From: Celeribacter litoreus
Lineage (GTDB): Bacteria > Pseudomonadota > Alphaproteobacteria > Rhodobacterales > Rhodobacteraceae
Length of the DNA stretch: 64,000 nt
Reading direction: 5' to 3'
NCBI RefSeq assembly: GCF_020165855.1
Contig: NZ_JAIUFY010000005.1
Location: 855,243-919,242, forward strand
This document shows positions 57,169 to 64,000 of this stretch, piece by piece. The position numbers and the translations under genes are program-made. The notes beneath the pieces were generated by a model. It worked only from the letters and a program-made list of their open reading frames with translations. It was not told the origin of the DNA and searched no databases. The stretch's first letter is position 1. Each line of letters opens with the position of its first letter.

Positions 57169-57216
57169 GTGAAATAAGTATTTCAGAAAATTTCTTTGAT
57201 GAAATACTAATTTCAC
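57169..57216. promoter_or_regulatory. 48-bp double-palindrome operator candidate for the importer-lyase operon
   Basis: Left arm GTGAAATAAGTATTTCA (57169-57185) and right arm TGAAATACTAATTTCAC (57200-57216) are inverted copies with one mismatch in 17. Each arm is itself a TGAAAT-N4-ATTTCA palindrome, and GAAAATTTC (57186-57194) sits in the spacer. The two centres are 31 bp apart, about three helical turns. It lies between the RpiR gene and the binding-protein gene. GAAA/TTTC palindromes are typical of RpiR-family sites, so binding by the adjacent regulator is likely but inferred. Confidence 0.75.
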
Positions 57217-57273
57217 AAATAGAACTTGGAAGAGATTACGTTCCTCTTTCTTCCACGTTCGAAAGGATTCCAA

Positions 57274-58341
57274 ATGCTTCGCAGAGACTTTATCAAATCC
57301 GCCATGGCGGGGACCGCGCTCGGCGCGCTCGGCCCCGCTGCCCGTGCCATTGCCAGCACCGACATTCTTTGGATGACCTGGGAAAACCTCGCCAAGGATG
57401 ACTACCTCGCGCCCTTCCTCGACAGCCGCGACATTTCCATCACGAAGACCTTTATCGGAACCGACGATGAACAATTCGCCAAGCTGCGCGCCGGCGGCGC
57501 CTCCTCGGTCGATCTGATCACACCGGGCCTCGACAAAGTTGAGTACTACACAGCCTCCGATCTGCTTCAGCCGATCGATTTCGAAAAAGTGCCGAATGCT
57601 GCACTGCTCTACGACACGTTCAAAGCGACGTCGCTCGGCAAAGTCGATGGTGAGACCTACGGGATTCCGTTCTACTGGGGTATCAACCCGATTGTTTACC
57701 GCGCTGACCTGATGGACGAAGAGCCGGATTGGTCCGTTTTCTTCGAGGGGGACGCCTATAACGGCAAGCTCGCGATGCGTGACTATGCCCTCGAAGGCAT
57801 CATGATTGCGGCGATGTATCTCGGGATTCCCGAGGACGAAATGTTCCATATGGATGACAAACAGCTCGCTGAAATCAAAAAGGTTCTGATGATCCAGAAG
57901 AGCAAGCTTCGGACTTATTGGAACTCCATCGGTGATCTGACCAACCTGTTCGCGACAGGTGAAGTGGTCTGCGCGTTCTCCTGGGTGCCGCCGTATTACG
58001 ACCTGAAAGCCAAAGGCATCGAGATGGGCATGGCCAAGCCGAAACAGGGTGTGATCGGCTGGTGCGACACCATCGCTGTGCCAAAAGGCGTCTCTGGCGC
58101 GCGTCTGGATGCCACGTTTGAGTTGGTGAACTACCTGCTCGGCGAGGAATACGGCAAGATGCTCGCGGTCGGTGGCCCCTATGCGCAATCGACCTCCGCT
58201 GCGCGTGATCTTCTGACCGAAGAAGAACAGGACAAAATCTTCATCAAAGATCTTTCTGTGATGGACAACTTCGTCTGGAAGCAGAACCCGCCGCGTTACA
58301 ACGAGTGGGTTGCCCTGTGGAATGAAGTGAAAGCCAGCTAA
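57274..58341 (+). CDS. Tat-exported ABC substrate-binding protein, spermidine/putrescine (PotD) type
   Basis: A 355-residue periplasmic solute-binding protein. The N-terminus MLRRDFIKSAMAGTALGALG with twin arginines at 3-4 is a Tat signal. ILWMTWENL (near 30), a PotD-like GVDGETYGIPFYWGINPIVYR equivalent (about 120-145) and FVWKQNPPRYNEWVALWNEVK at the end match polyamine-type binding proteins. The usual acidic polyamine contacts cannot be confirmed by eye, so the ligand may be another small cationic or zwitterionic compound. The ATG at 57274 has AAGGA upstream; the frame is open to 57226. It is the first gene of the operon. Confidence 0.92.
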   Translation: MLRRDFIKSAMAGTALGALGPAARAIASTDILWMTWENLAKDDYLAPFLDSRDISITKTFIGTDDEQFAKLRAGGASSVDLITPGLDKVEYYTASDLLQPIDFEKVPNAALLYDTFKATSLGKVDGETYGIPFYWGINPIVYRADLMDEEPDWSVFFEGDAYNGKLAMRDYALEGIMIAAMYLGIPEDEMFHMDDKQLAEIKKVLMIQKSKLRTYWNSIGDLTNLFATGEVVCAFSWVPPYYDLKAKGIEMGMAKPKQGVIGWCDTIAVPKGVSGARLDATFELVNYLLGEEYGKMLAVGGPYAQSTSAARDLLTEEEQDKIFIKDLSVMDNFVWKQNPPRYNEWVALWNEVKAS

Positions 58342-59483
58342 TGACATCGCGTTCCTCGCGAAAGTTGGAAGGAGGCGGGCGCTCTGCGCGCCCGCTTCTC
58401 GAGGCTTTCAAACTAACCAAAACCTACGGCACAGTTCAGGCTGTGCGTGGCGTTGATTTCGCTCTCTCAGAGAATAGCTACGTGACGCTTCTCGGGCCGT
58501 CCGGCTGCGGCAAGACCTCAATCCTGCGCATGATTGGCGGTTTCGAGAGTGTTAGCTCCGGCGCCCTGTCTCTCGATGGCAATCGTCTCGACGAAACTGC
58601 GGCCAACCAGCGTCCGATCAACACAGTTTTCCAAAACTATGCGCTGTTTCCGCATCTGTCCGTGCTGGAAAACGTTGCCTTCGGCCTGAGCTATCGCGAC
58701 GTGGCGAAGTCCCAGATCAAAGCCCTTGCAATGGACGCGCTGAAAACCGTTCAGATGGAGGCCATGGCCGACCGTCGTCCCCGCCAGCTGTCTGGCGGAC
58801 AACAGCAGCGCGTTGCTCTGGCGCGGGCCATTGTCAATGAACCCCGACTTTTGCTTCTGGATGAGCCGCTTTCTGCTCTGGACCGCAGGATGCGCAAGGA
58901 CATGCAGATCGAGTTGAAAGACCTGCAACGTCGTCTGGGGATGACCTTTTTGCATGTGACCCACGATCAGGAAGAGGCCTTTGCGCTCTCTGACCAGATC
59001 ATCGTTATGCGCGATGGTCGCATCGAACAACAGGGTTCTCCAGAGGCCATCTATGCGCAACCCGAAACCGCCTATGTCGCTGATTTCATTGGGGGTGCTG
59101 CCTGCATTCCTGCGGATGTGATAGTGCGCGAAGAGACAAATGTCGTGTTGAAGTCTGCCTTTGGGACTTTCACCGTGCCGAGTGTGCCATCTTTGAGCAT
59201 GGGGGGCAAAGCTGTGCTGTGTCTGCGCCCGGAACAGGTTTCCGTCGTGCAAGCAGAGCCAGAAGGCAAAGCCACCCTGAAAGCCCGCGTGGTTCATCAG
59301 GTTTACCGCGGCTCCGACTGGTTGTTGGAATGCGACTGCGGAGACCAGATTGTGCAGGTCCTCCACAGAGATACGCCGCCGGCGGTTGGCGATGACGTCA
59401 TCTTGGCGTTCGACACGTCTAAAGTCTGGGCCGCTGCTGCCGATCCGCGTGTTGCTACACTCTCAGAGACAGGAGCGGCGTAA
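58341..59483 (+). CDS. ABC transporter ATPase, PotA type
   Basis: A 380-residue ATPase. Walker A GPSGCGKTS is at 52-60, the Q-loop VFQNYALFPHLSV at 96-108, the signature LSGGQQQ at 150-156, Walker B LLLDEP at 171-176 and the switch histidine in HVTHDQEEA. A C-terminal TOBE domain (about 265-370) is present, as in PotA/MalK-type subunits. Its ATG overlaps the binding-protein stop (TAATG), so the two are translationally coupled. Confidence 0.95.
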   Translation: MTSRSSRKLEGGGRSARPLLEAFKLTKTYGTVQAVRGVDFALSENSYVTLLGPSGCGKTSILRMIGGFESVSSGALSLDGNRLDETAANQRPINTVFQNYALFPHLSVLENVAFGLSYRDVAKSQIKALAMDALKTVQMEAMADRRPRQLSGGQQQRVALARAIVNEPRLLLLDEPLSALDRRMRKDMQIELKDLQRRLGMTFLHVTHDQEEAFALSDQIIVMRDGRIEQQGSPEAIYAQPETAYVADFIGGAACIPADVIVREETNVVLKSAFGTFTVPSVPSLSMGGKAVLCLRPEQVSVVQAEPEGKATLKARVVHQVYRGSDWLLECDCGDQIVQVLHRDTPPAVGDDVILAFDTSKVWAAAADPRVATLSETGAA

Positions 59484-60346
59484 TGCGGCGCTCGATCCTA
59501 TCTGTCGGGGATTGGTTGGCGCTGCCTGTGGTCGCGGCGCTGATCGCACTATGTTGCGCGCCTCTGCTGATCCTCTTGGCCTACTCGTTTTTTCAGGTCG
59601 ATTTCGTGACCATCTCTCACGATCTGACGCTGGCCAACTATGCCAAAATCGCGGGCTCGGAAACCTATCGAAGCCTGATCGCGCGGGCTTTTGGCTCCGC
59701 TTTGCTCGTGGTCGCGCTCACGGCGGTCATAGCCTATCCCGTCGCATGGTTCATCGCCAAACGTGTTCACGCCGCGAAATCGACTCTGCTCACCTTGCTG
59801 CTCGTCCCGCTGTATTCGGGCGATCTGATCCGAATTTTCGCATGGCGTGTTCTTCTCGGTGCAGAGGGCGCGATCAACCGCAGCCTGATGTGGCTCAATG
59901 TGATTGATGAACCACTTTCCGGTCTGCTGTTCAGCCCTTTGGCCACGCATATCGCACTGACTTACAATTATCTGCCGTTCATGGTGATCGGGCTGTGGCT
60001 CGCCTTCGAAAGTCTTGATGATAGATGGCTCGAAGCGGCTGCCGATCTCGGGGCGCCGACCCACGCACGGTTCCTGCGGGTGATCCTGCCTCTGACTGTG
60101 CCGGGTCTCGTTGCGGGTGGGCTTATGGTATTTGTCATGGTCGCTGGTGACTATCTCACGCCCCAGCTCTTGGGCGGTGCATCCGGCATCACGATCATTT
60201 CGGCAATCAACGATCTGTTCGGGACGGCATTCGACTGGCCGCTCGGATCGGCCATCGCATGGACCATGCTCTCTATCCTGATGCTCTGTTTCGGCCTCGG
60301 CGCTTTGGCCATTCGCCGCTCCAGCCTCGTTGCGGAGGATGTGTGA
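59483..60346 (+). CDS. ABC transporter permease, PotB type
   Basis: A 287-residue inner-membrane permease with six hydrophobic segments. The coupling-helix (EAA) motif is WLEAAADLGAPTHARFLRVILPL, in about 184-206. It overlaps the ATPase stop (TAATG) and the next permease start (TGATG). Family: binding-protein-dependent transport, spermidine/putrescine group. Confidence 0.93.
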   Translation: MRRSILSVGDWLALPVVAALIALCCAPLLILLAYSFFQVDFVTISHDLTLANYAKIAGSETYRSLIARAFGSALLVVALTAVIAYPVAWFIAKRVHAAKSTLLTLLLVPLYSGDLIRIFAWRVLLGAEGAINRSLMWLNVIDEPLSGLLFSPLATHIALTYNYLPFMVIGLWLAFESLDDRWLEAAADLGAPTHARFLRVILPLTVPGLVAGGLMVFVMVAGDYLTPQLLGGASGITIISAINDLFGTAFDWPLGSAIAWTMLSILMLCFGLGALAIRRSSLVAEDV

Positions 60347-61119
60347 TGACACGTGTTGCAACCTTCTGGGTCTACCTGGTTTTCGGGTTCATGTACCTGC
60401 CGATTGCGATGATCCTGCTCTTCTCGGTCAATGACGCCGATGTCATGGCATTTCCGATCCGCGGGCTGACTTCTGCCTGGTATGCCGACATCCTGTCGGA
60501 CGCGCGTTTGGGCGGCGGGTTCCTGACGACGCTTTTCGTCGCCTTCCCTGTGGCGATCCTGTCGACGTTGTTCGGAGCTGCAGCCGCCCTCGCGCTGGTG
60601 TTCTATCCGGTCCGTTGGAGGGGGCTATTCGCAGCTGCGCTGCTGCTGCCGTTCCTCGTGCCGCGTTTGATCCTCGCGGTGGCGCAGCTTATCCTGTTCA
60701 AAGAGGTGAGTGTCGACCGTTCGCTGTGGACTGTGATCGCAGGCCAGTCGATCATCATCCTGCCGTTCTCTACGCTGATCATCGCCTCCGTGCTAATCCG
60801 TCTAGATCGCAGACTGATCGAAGCGGCAGCTGATCTCGGCGCTTCAGGAAGGTCGAGCTTTCGCCGCGTGGTTCTGCCGCTCATGGGTAACGGGCTTTTG
60901 GCCTCTTGGGTCATCGCGTTTGTGCTGTCCTCTTCGGAATATGTCCTCACCGCCTTCCTCAGTGGGCGCGAGCAGCCGCTCTCCGTCCTCGTGGCATCGG
61001 ATTTCCGGTTCAACCTTTCCCCAAGTCTGAATGCGCTCGCTGTGCTGATCGTGTTCGGGAACATCGCGCTTGTCGTGTTGGCGGAAGCCATCCGACGGCG
61101 CTCGGGCTCAAAAGCCTAA
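60346..61119 (+). CDS. ABC transporter permease, PotC type
   Basis: A 257-residue permease with six hydrophobic segments and the EAA motif LIEAAADLGASGRSSFRRVVLP (about 158-180). The ATG at 60346 overlaps the previous stop; the frame is open to 60259. Together with the preceding three genes it makes a complete polyamine-type ABC importer. The lyase gene begins 22 bp later. Confidence 0.93.
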   Translation: MTRVATFWVYLVFGFMYLPIAMILLFSVNDADVMAFPIRGLTSAWYADILSDARLGGGFLTTLFVAFPVAILSTLFGAAAALALVFYPVRWRGLFAAALLLPFLVPRLILAVAQLILFKEVSVDRSLWTVIAGQSIIILPFSTLIIASVLIRLDRRLIEAAADLGASGRSSFRRVVLPLMGNGLLASWVIAFVLSSSEYVLTAFLSGREQPLSVLVASDFRFNLSPSLNALAVLIVFGNIALVVLAEAIRRRSGSKA

Positions 61120-61141
61120 CTCATTTTTTTTGGAAGATCCC

Positions 61142-62410
61142 ATGACTGATACGATCAAATTCACCAATGCGCTTGGCAATAGCTCTATCTCCGAGCTTGT
61201 GTTCAACCGTCACTATGCGCCGGACGTGGATTACACACCTGAACAGGCCGCTGTTCTAAACGATGCAAACTTTGTGACGGCGCAAGAGACTATTGCGGCA
61301 TGGCCCGGTTACGCGCCCACGCCGCTTCTGGCCTTGACTGAGATGGCCAAAGACGCCGGCTTGGCCAGCCTTCATTACAAGGACGAAGGTGGGCGTTTCG
61401 GCCTCGGAAGCTTCAAAGCGCTCGGTGGCGCCTATGCGGTGCTTCGGCTTATCATGTCGGAAATCTCCGCCAGAACCGGAGCGCCTGAACCGAGCGTGCA
61501 GGAGATTTTGGGCGGCACTTACAAGGATATCTTGGCTGGGATCACCGTCTGTTGTGCGACAGATGGCAACCACGGGCGCTCAGTTGCGTGGGGCGCGCAA
61601 ACCTTCGGCTGCAACTGCGTGATCTTTATTCACGCGACTGTTTCCGAGGGGCGCAAGAGTGCGATTGAGAGCTTCGGGGCAGAGGTCCGTCGCACCGCAG
61701 GCAATTACGATGAAAGTGTGCGCGAGGCCGACGAGACGGCGCGTGAAGAAGGCTGGTTCGTGGTTTCCGACACGTCCTATGAAGGCTACACGGAAATCCC
61801 GAAAAACGTGATGCAAGGCTATGAGATTATGGCGGCCGAGGCGGCTGATCAGCTTGCCGATGGAAGTTTTGAGCCTCCAACCCACGTCTTCTTGCAAACC
61901 GGAGTAGGGGGCGCGGCGGCGGCTGTCGCTGCTCAGTTGCGTCGGCGCTATGGCGCGGAGAAGGCTCCTAAAATCATTCTTGCCGATCCCGACAAATCCG
62001 CCTGCTGGCTTGAAACGCTGCGCAACGGCACTCCGACGGCGGTTGAGGGCGATCTCGATACGCTGATGGCGGGCTTGGCCTGCGGCGAGATTTCTCTCTT
62101 GGCTTGGGACGTGTTGAAGCCGCTCGCATGTGCGGCGGTGTCCGTTGCAGACGCGGATGCGGTCAGCGTGATGAAGATGCTAGCCTCGCAAACCGGAAAC
62201 GATCCGGCGATTGTCGCGGGCGAGTCCGCCGTTGCTGGTCTCGCGGCCTGTATCGCGGTCGCGGCATACCCAGAGGCGGCGCAGGCCATCGGCCTCGGCG
62301 CGGACAGCCGTGTGCTGGTCTTCGGTTCAGAGGGCGACAGCGATCCCGAGCTCTATGAACAGCTCGTGGGCCGCACGGCCGCCGAAGTTCGTGGAGATGT
62401 CATAGCATGA
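61142..62410 (+). CDS. dpaL: Diaminopropionate ammonia-lyase
   Basis: PLP enzyme of fold type II, 422 residues, that converts 2,3-diaminopropionate to pyruvate and two ammonia. The PLP lysine is K92 in GSFKALGGAY (89-98), a sequence diagnostic of this family. CCATDGNHGRSVAWGAQ, the phosphate-binding loop QTGVGGAAAA and the C-terminal FGSEGDSDPELY follow in order. The E. coli counterpart is YgeX. The ATG at 61142 follows the permease by 22 bp, and the stop overlaps the next start by ATGA. Threonine/serine dehydratase is the alternative, but GSFKALGG and the overall length favour the lyase. Confidence 0.9.
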   Translation: MTDTIKFTNALGNSSISELVFNRHYAPDVDYTPEQAAVLNDANFVTAQETIAAWPGYAPTPLLALTEMAKDAGLASLHYKDEGGRFGLGSFKALGGAYAVLRLIMSEISARTGAPEPSVQEILGGTYKDILAGITVCCATDGNHGRSVAWGAQTFGCNCVIFIHATVSEGRKSAIESFGAEVRRTAGNYDESVREADETAREEGWFVVSDTSYEGYTEIPKNVMQGYEIMAAEAADQLADGSFEPPTHVFLQTGVGGAAAAVAAQLRRRYGAEKAPKIILADPDKSACWLETLRNGTPTAVEGDLDTLMAGLACGEISLLAWDVLKPLACAAVSVADADAVSVMKMLASQTGNDPAIVAGESAVAGLAACIAVAAYPEAAQAIGLGADSRVLVFGSEGDSDPELYEQLVGRTAAEVRGDVIA

Positions 62411-63693
62411 GCGTTGCGATCAAAATCGACCGCCTCATGGCGCGGATTTTCGAACTCGGGAAAATTGGCGCTCTCCCAAATGGCGGCTGTAAACGTCTTG
62501 CGCTCAGTGAAGAAGACAAGGCCGGTCGTGCGCTTGTCACCGGTTGGTTTCATACGCTCGGACTTGAGGTTCATACTGACGTGATCGGCAACACTTGGGC
62601 CATCCGGCCGGACCGGCACGGGAGCACGGAGCATCCCATCGTGATGGGGTCTCATATCGACACCGTGGGCACCGGCGGTCTCTACGATGGCAACCTTGGC
62701 GTGCTCGGGGGGCTTGAAGTGATCGAAAGCCTTATCGACGCAGGTGTTCAGACCGAACGCCCCGTAGCTGTCGCCTTCTTCACCAACGAAGAGGGCGCGC
62801 GCTTTCAGCCGGATATGATGGGCTCTGGCGTGGCGCAGGGCGAACTTGATCTTGCCGAAATGCTGGCGACTGTCGGGATCGATGGCATGAGTGTTTCCGA
62901 GGCACTGGACGCGATCGGCGCACGGGGTGACGAGCCCGTCGGTGCGCTCAAACCCTCAGCCTATCTCGAACTCCATGTCGAACAGGGGCCGGTCCTTGAG
63001 GCCGAAGGCCTCGACATTGGCGTTGTCACGGGTGTGCAGGGCATTTCGTGGTCAGAATTCGCGATCTCCGGTCAATCCTGCCACGCGGGGACAACGCCGA
63101 TGCCAATGCGCCACGACGCGGGTGTCGTTGCCGCAGGGATCGCGATTGAAGCGCGCGCCATCGCTCAAGACTTTGGCGCCCCGCAGGTAGCCACCGTGGG
63201 TCGCATGCATTTTGCGCCGGATCTCGTGAACGTCGTGCCAGAAGAAGCCCGTTTGACGGTCGATCTGCGTAACACTTCGGAGGGGGTGCTGCAAAAAGCC
63301 GAAGCGCGTTTGTTTGCCAAGGCAGAGGCGCTCGCGGCAGCGGAAGGCTGCACCATCAGCCGTCAAAGCCTCGCCCGTTTCGAACCGGTCGCTTTCGATC
63401 GTGACTTGATCGAAAGCATAGGGCAGGGCGCAGCAGAACTTGGGTTCGCGTCCCGCAGGATGCCGTCGGGGGCGGGCCATGACGCACAGATGTTTGCCCC
63501 ACATTGCCCCTCCGCGATGATCTTCGTGCCGTCGAGAGATGGCATCAGTCACAATATCAACGAATACACCGCGCCGGATCAAATCGCCAAAGGGGTCGCC
63601 CTTCTGGCCAAGGTCGTCTTGGCGCAGGCCGGGCCGGAGCAAATCCTACCTGACCGACAACAGCCCGCCACAGCACAAGGAATCCCCTCATGA
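62407..63693 (+). CDS. M20-family Zn amidohydrolase, carbamoylase/ureidopropionase type
   Basis: A 428-residue dimetal hydrolase of the N-carbamoyl-L-amino-acid hydrolase/allantoate amidohydrolase/beta-ureidopropionase group. Metal ligands: H83 in GSHIDTV, bridging D94 in YDGNLG, E128-E129 in TNEEGARF, a histidine in ELHVEQGPVLE and the C-terminal GAGHDAQMFA. The lid domain segment HAGTTPMPMRHDA is also present. It removes a carbamoyl group, releasing CO2 and ammonia. The overlap with the lyase gene (ATGA) argues that its product feeds the lyase. The E. coli ygeX gene also has an M20 neighbour, ygeY, though of another subgroup. Confidence 0.9.
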   Translation: MSVAIKIDRLMARIFELGKIGALPNGGCKRLALSEEDKAGRALVTGWFHTLGLEVHTDVIGNTWAIRPDRHGSTEHPIVMGSHIDTVGTGGLYDGNLGVLGGLEVIESLIDAGVQTERPVAVAFFTNEEGARFQPDMMGSGVAQGELDLAEMLATVGIDGMSVSEALDAIGARGDEPVGALKPSAYLELHVEQGPVLEAEGLDIGVVTGVQGISWSEFAISGQSCHAGTTPMPMRHDAGVVAAGIAIEARAIAQDFGAPQVATVGRMHFAPDLVNVVPEEARLTVDLRNTSEGVLQKAEARLFAKAEALAAAEGCTISRQSLARFEPVAFDRDLIESIGQGAAELGFASRRMPSGAGHDAQMFAPHCPSAMIFVPSRDGISHNINEYTAPDQIAKGVALLAKVVLAQAGPEQILPDRQQPATAQGIPS

Positions 63694-64000
63694 GCCGTAA
63701 AATGATTGTCGCCACCGCGCAGCTCGGTCCGATCGCACGCGATGAACCCCGCGCTTCGGCCGTGGCCCGTATGGTTGCTTTGATGGAACAGGCGCATGTG
63801 CGCGGTGTGAAGCTCATCGTCTTTCCGGAGTTGGCGCTGACGACGTTTTTCCCGCGCTGGATGATCGAAGACGAGGACGAGCTTGCCGCCTTTTTTGAGA
63901 CGGAAATGCCGAACGCGGAGACACAGCCTCTGTTCGATACCGCCAAACGGTTGAGCATGGGGTTCTATCTTGGCTACGCAGAAGAGGTCGTCGAAGAGGG
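63690..64000 (+). CDS. N-carbamoyl-D-amino-acid hydrolase (nitrilase superfamily), 3' end outside window
   Basis: The frame begins at ATG 63690, overlapping the M20 stop by ATGA, and stays open for 103 codons to the window end. MSRKMIVATAQLGPIAR and IVFPELALTTFFPRW match the D-carbamoylase family closely; E47 in FPELAL is the first residue of the nitrilase Glu-Lys-Cys triad. The Lys and Cys lie beyond the window, so activity cannot be confirmed. A cytoplasmic enzyme that hydrolyses N-carbamoyl-D-amino acids to the D-amino acid, CO2 and ammonia is expected. Confidence 0.85.
   Translation, partial: MSRKMIVATAQLGPIARDEPRASAVARMVALMEQAHVRGVKLIVFPELALTTFFPRWMIEDEDELAAFFETEMPNAETQPLFDTAKRLSMGFYLGYAEEVVEE

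Overview
This 64 kb stretch is chromosomal DNA of an alphaproteobacterium, almost certainly a marine-type member of the Rhodobacteraceae (Roseobacter-like). The basis is the gene order ftsW-murG-murC-DUF2484-murB-ddl-ftsQ-ftsA-ftsZ-lpxC-bamD-recN, the CobS/CobT aerobic cobaltochelatase genes beside a J-domain gene and bolA, an aa3 oxidase subunit I gene beside DUF2244, and high-GC coding sequence with many ATGA/TAATG overlaps. The genus cannot be fixed from the window. No insertion sequence, prophage or CRISPR array is visible.

Layout. (1) 1-15.7 kb is the division and cell-wall (dcw) cluster on the + strand. An APC-type amino-acid permease gene lies inside it between murC and murB. ftsZ has its own 430-bp leader with two perfect hairpins; strong terminators follow ftsZ, lpxC and recN. 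(2) 15.8-23.1 kb holds a GlcD-type FAD dehydrogenase, a ClC protein with channel-like residues, and a minus-strand run cobT-aminopeptidase P-DUF427. (3) 23.3-33 kb carries an NADPH:FMN reductase, cobS, a FAS1 protein, DUF808, an orphan lipoprotein, a J-domain protein, bolA, a DUF4177 protein, a thioesterase, gatB and a lytic-transglycosylase-like protein; dnaJ, cobS and cobT lie in the same order and direction but are separated by unrelated genes. (4) 33-45 kb has a Hint-domain protein, a class V aminotransferase, a UbiH-type hydroxylase, a HAD nucleotidase, a GntR regulator, a large membrane glycosyltransferase with a GspE/MshE-type N-terminus, carA, yqeY, DUF2244 and ctaD. (5) 45.6-48.8 kb has a membrane-exported cytochrome c, lipB, tRNA-Leu(GAG) and a small c-type cytochrome group with a Cys/His-rich secreted protein. 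(6) 48.9-55.3 kb is one minus-strand run: SPOR lipoprotein-dacC-tmk-holB-tatD-metallohydrolase-AEC transporter. tRNA-Ser(TGA) follows at 55.6 kb.

(7) 55.7-64 kb is the most distinctive part. After a 508-bp gene-free gap come an RpiR-type regulator with a TTG start and a 48-bp double-palindrome operator candidate. Then seven tightly packed + strand genes follow: a Tat-exported binding protein, an ATPase and two permeases of a spermidine/putrescine-type ABC importer, 2,3-diaminopropionate ammonia-lyase, an M20 carbamoylase-type amidohydrolase, and the start of an N-carbamoyl-D-amino-acid hydrolase cut by the window end. The parts fit import of a carbamoylated (ureido) diamino acid, removal of the carbamoyl group, and elimination to pyruvate and ammonia. 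That substrate assignment is an inference.
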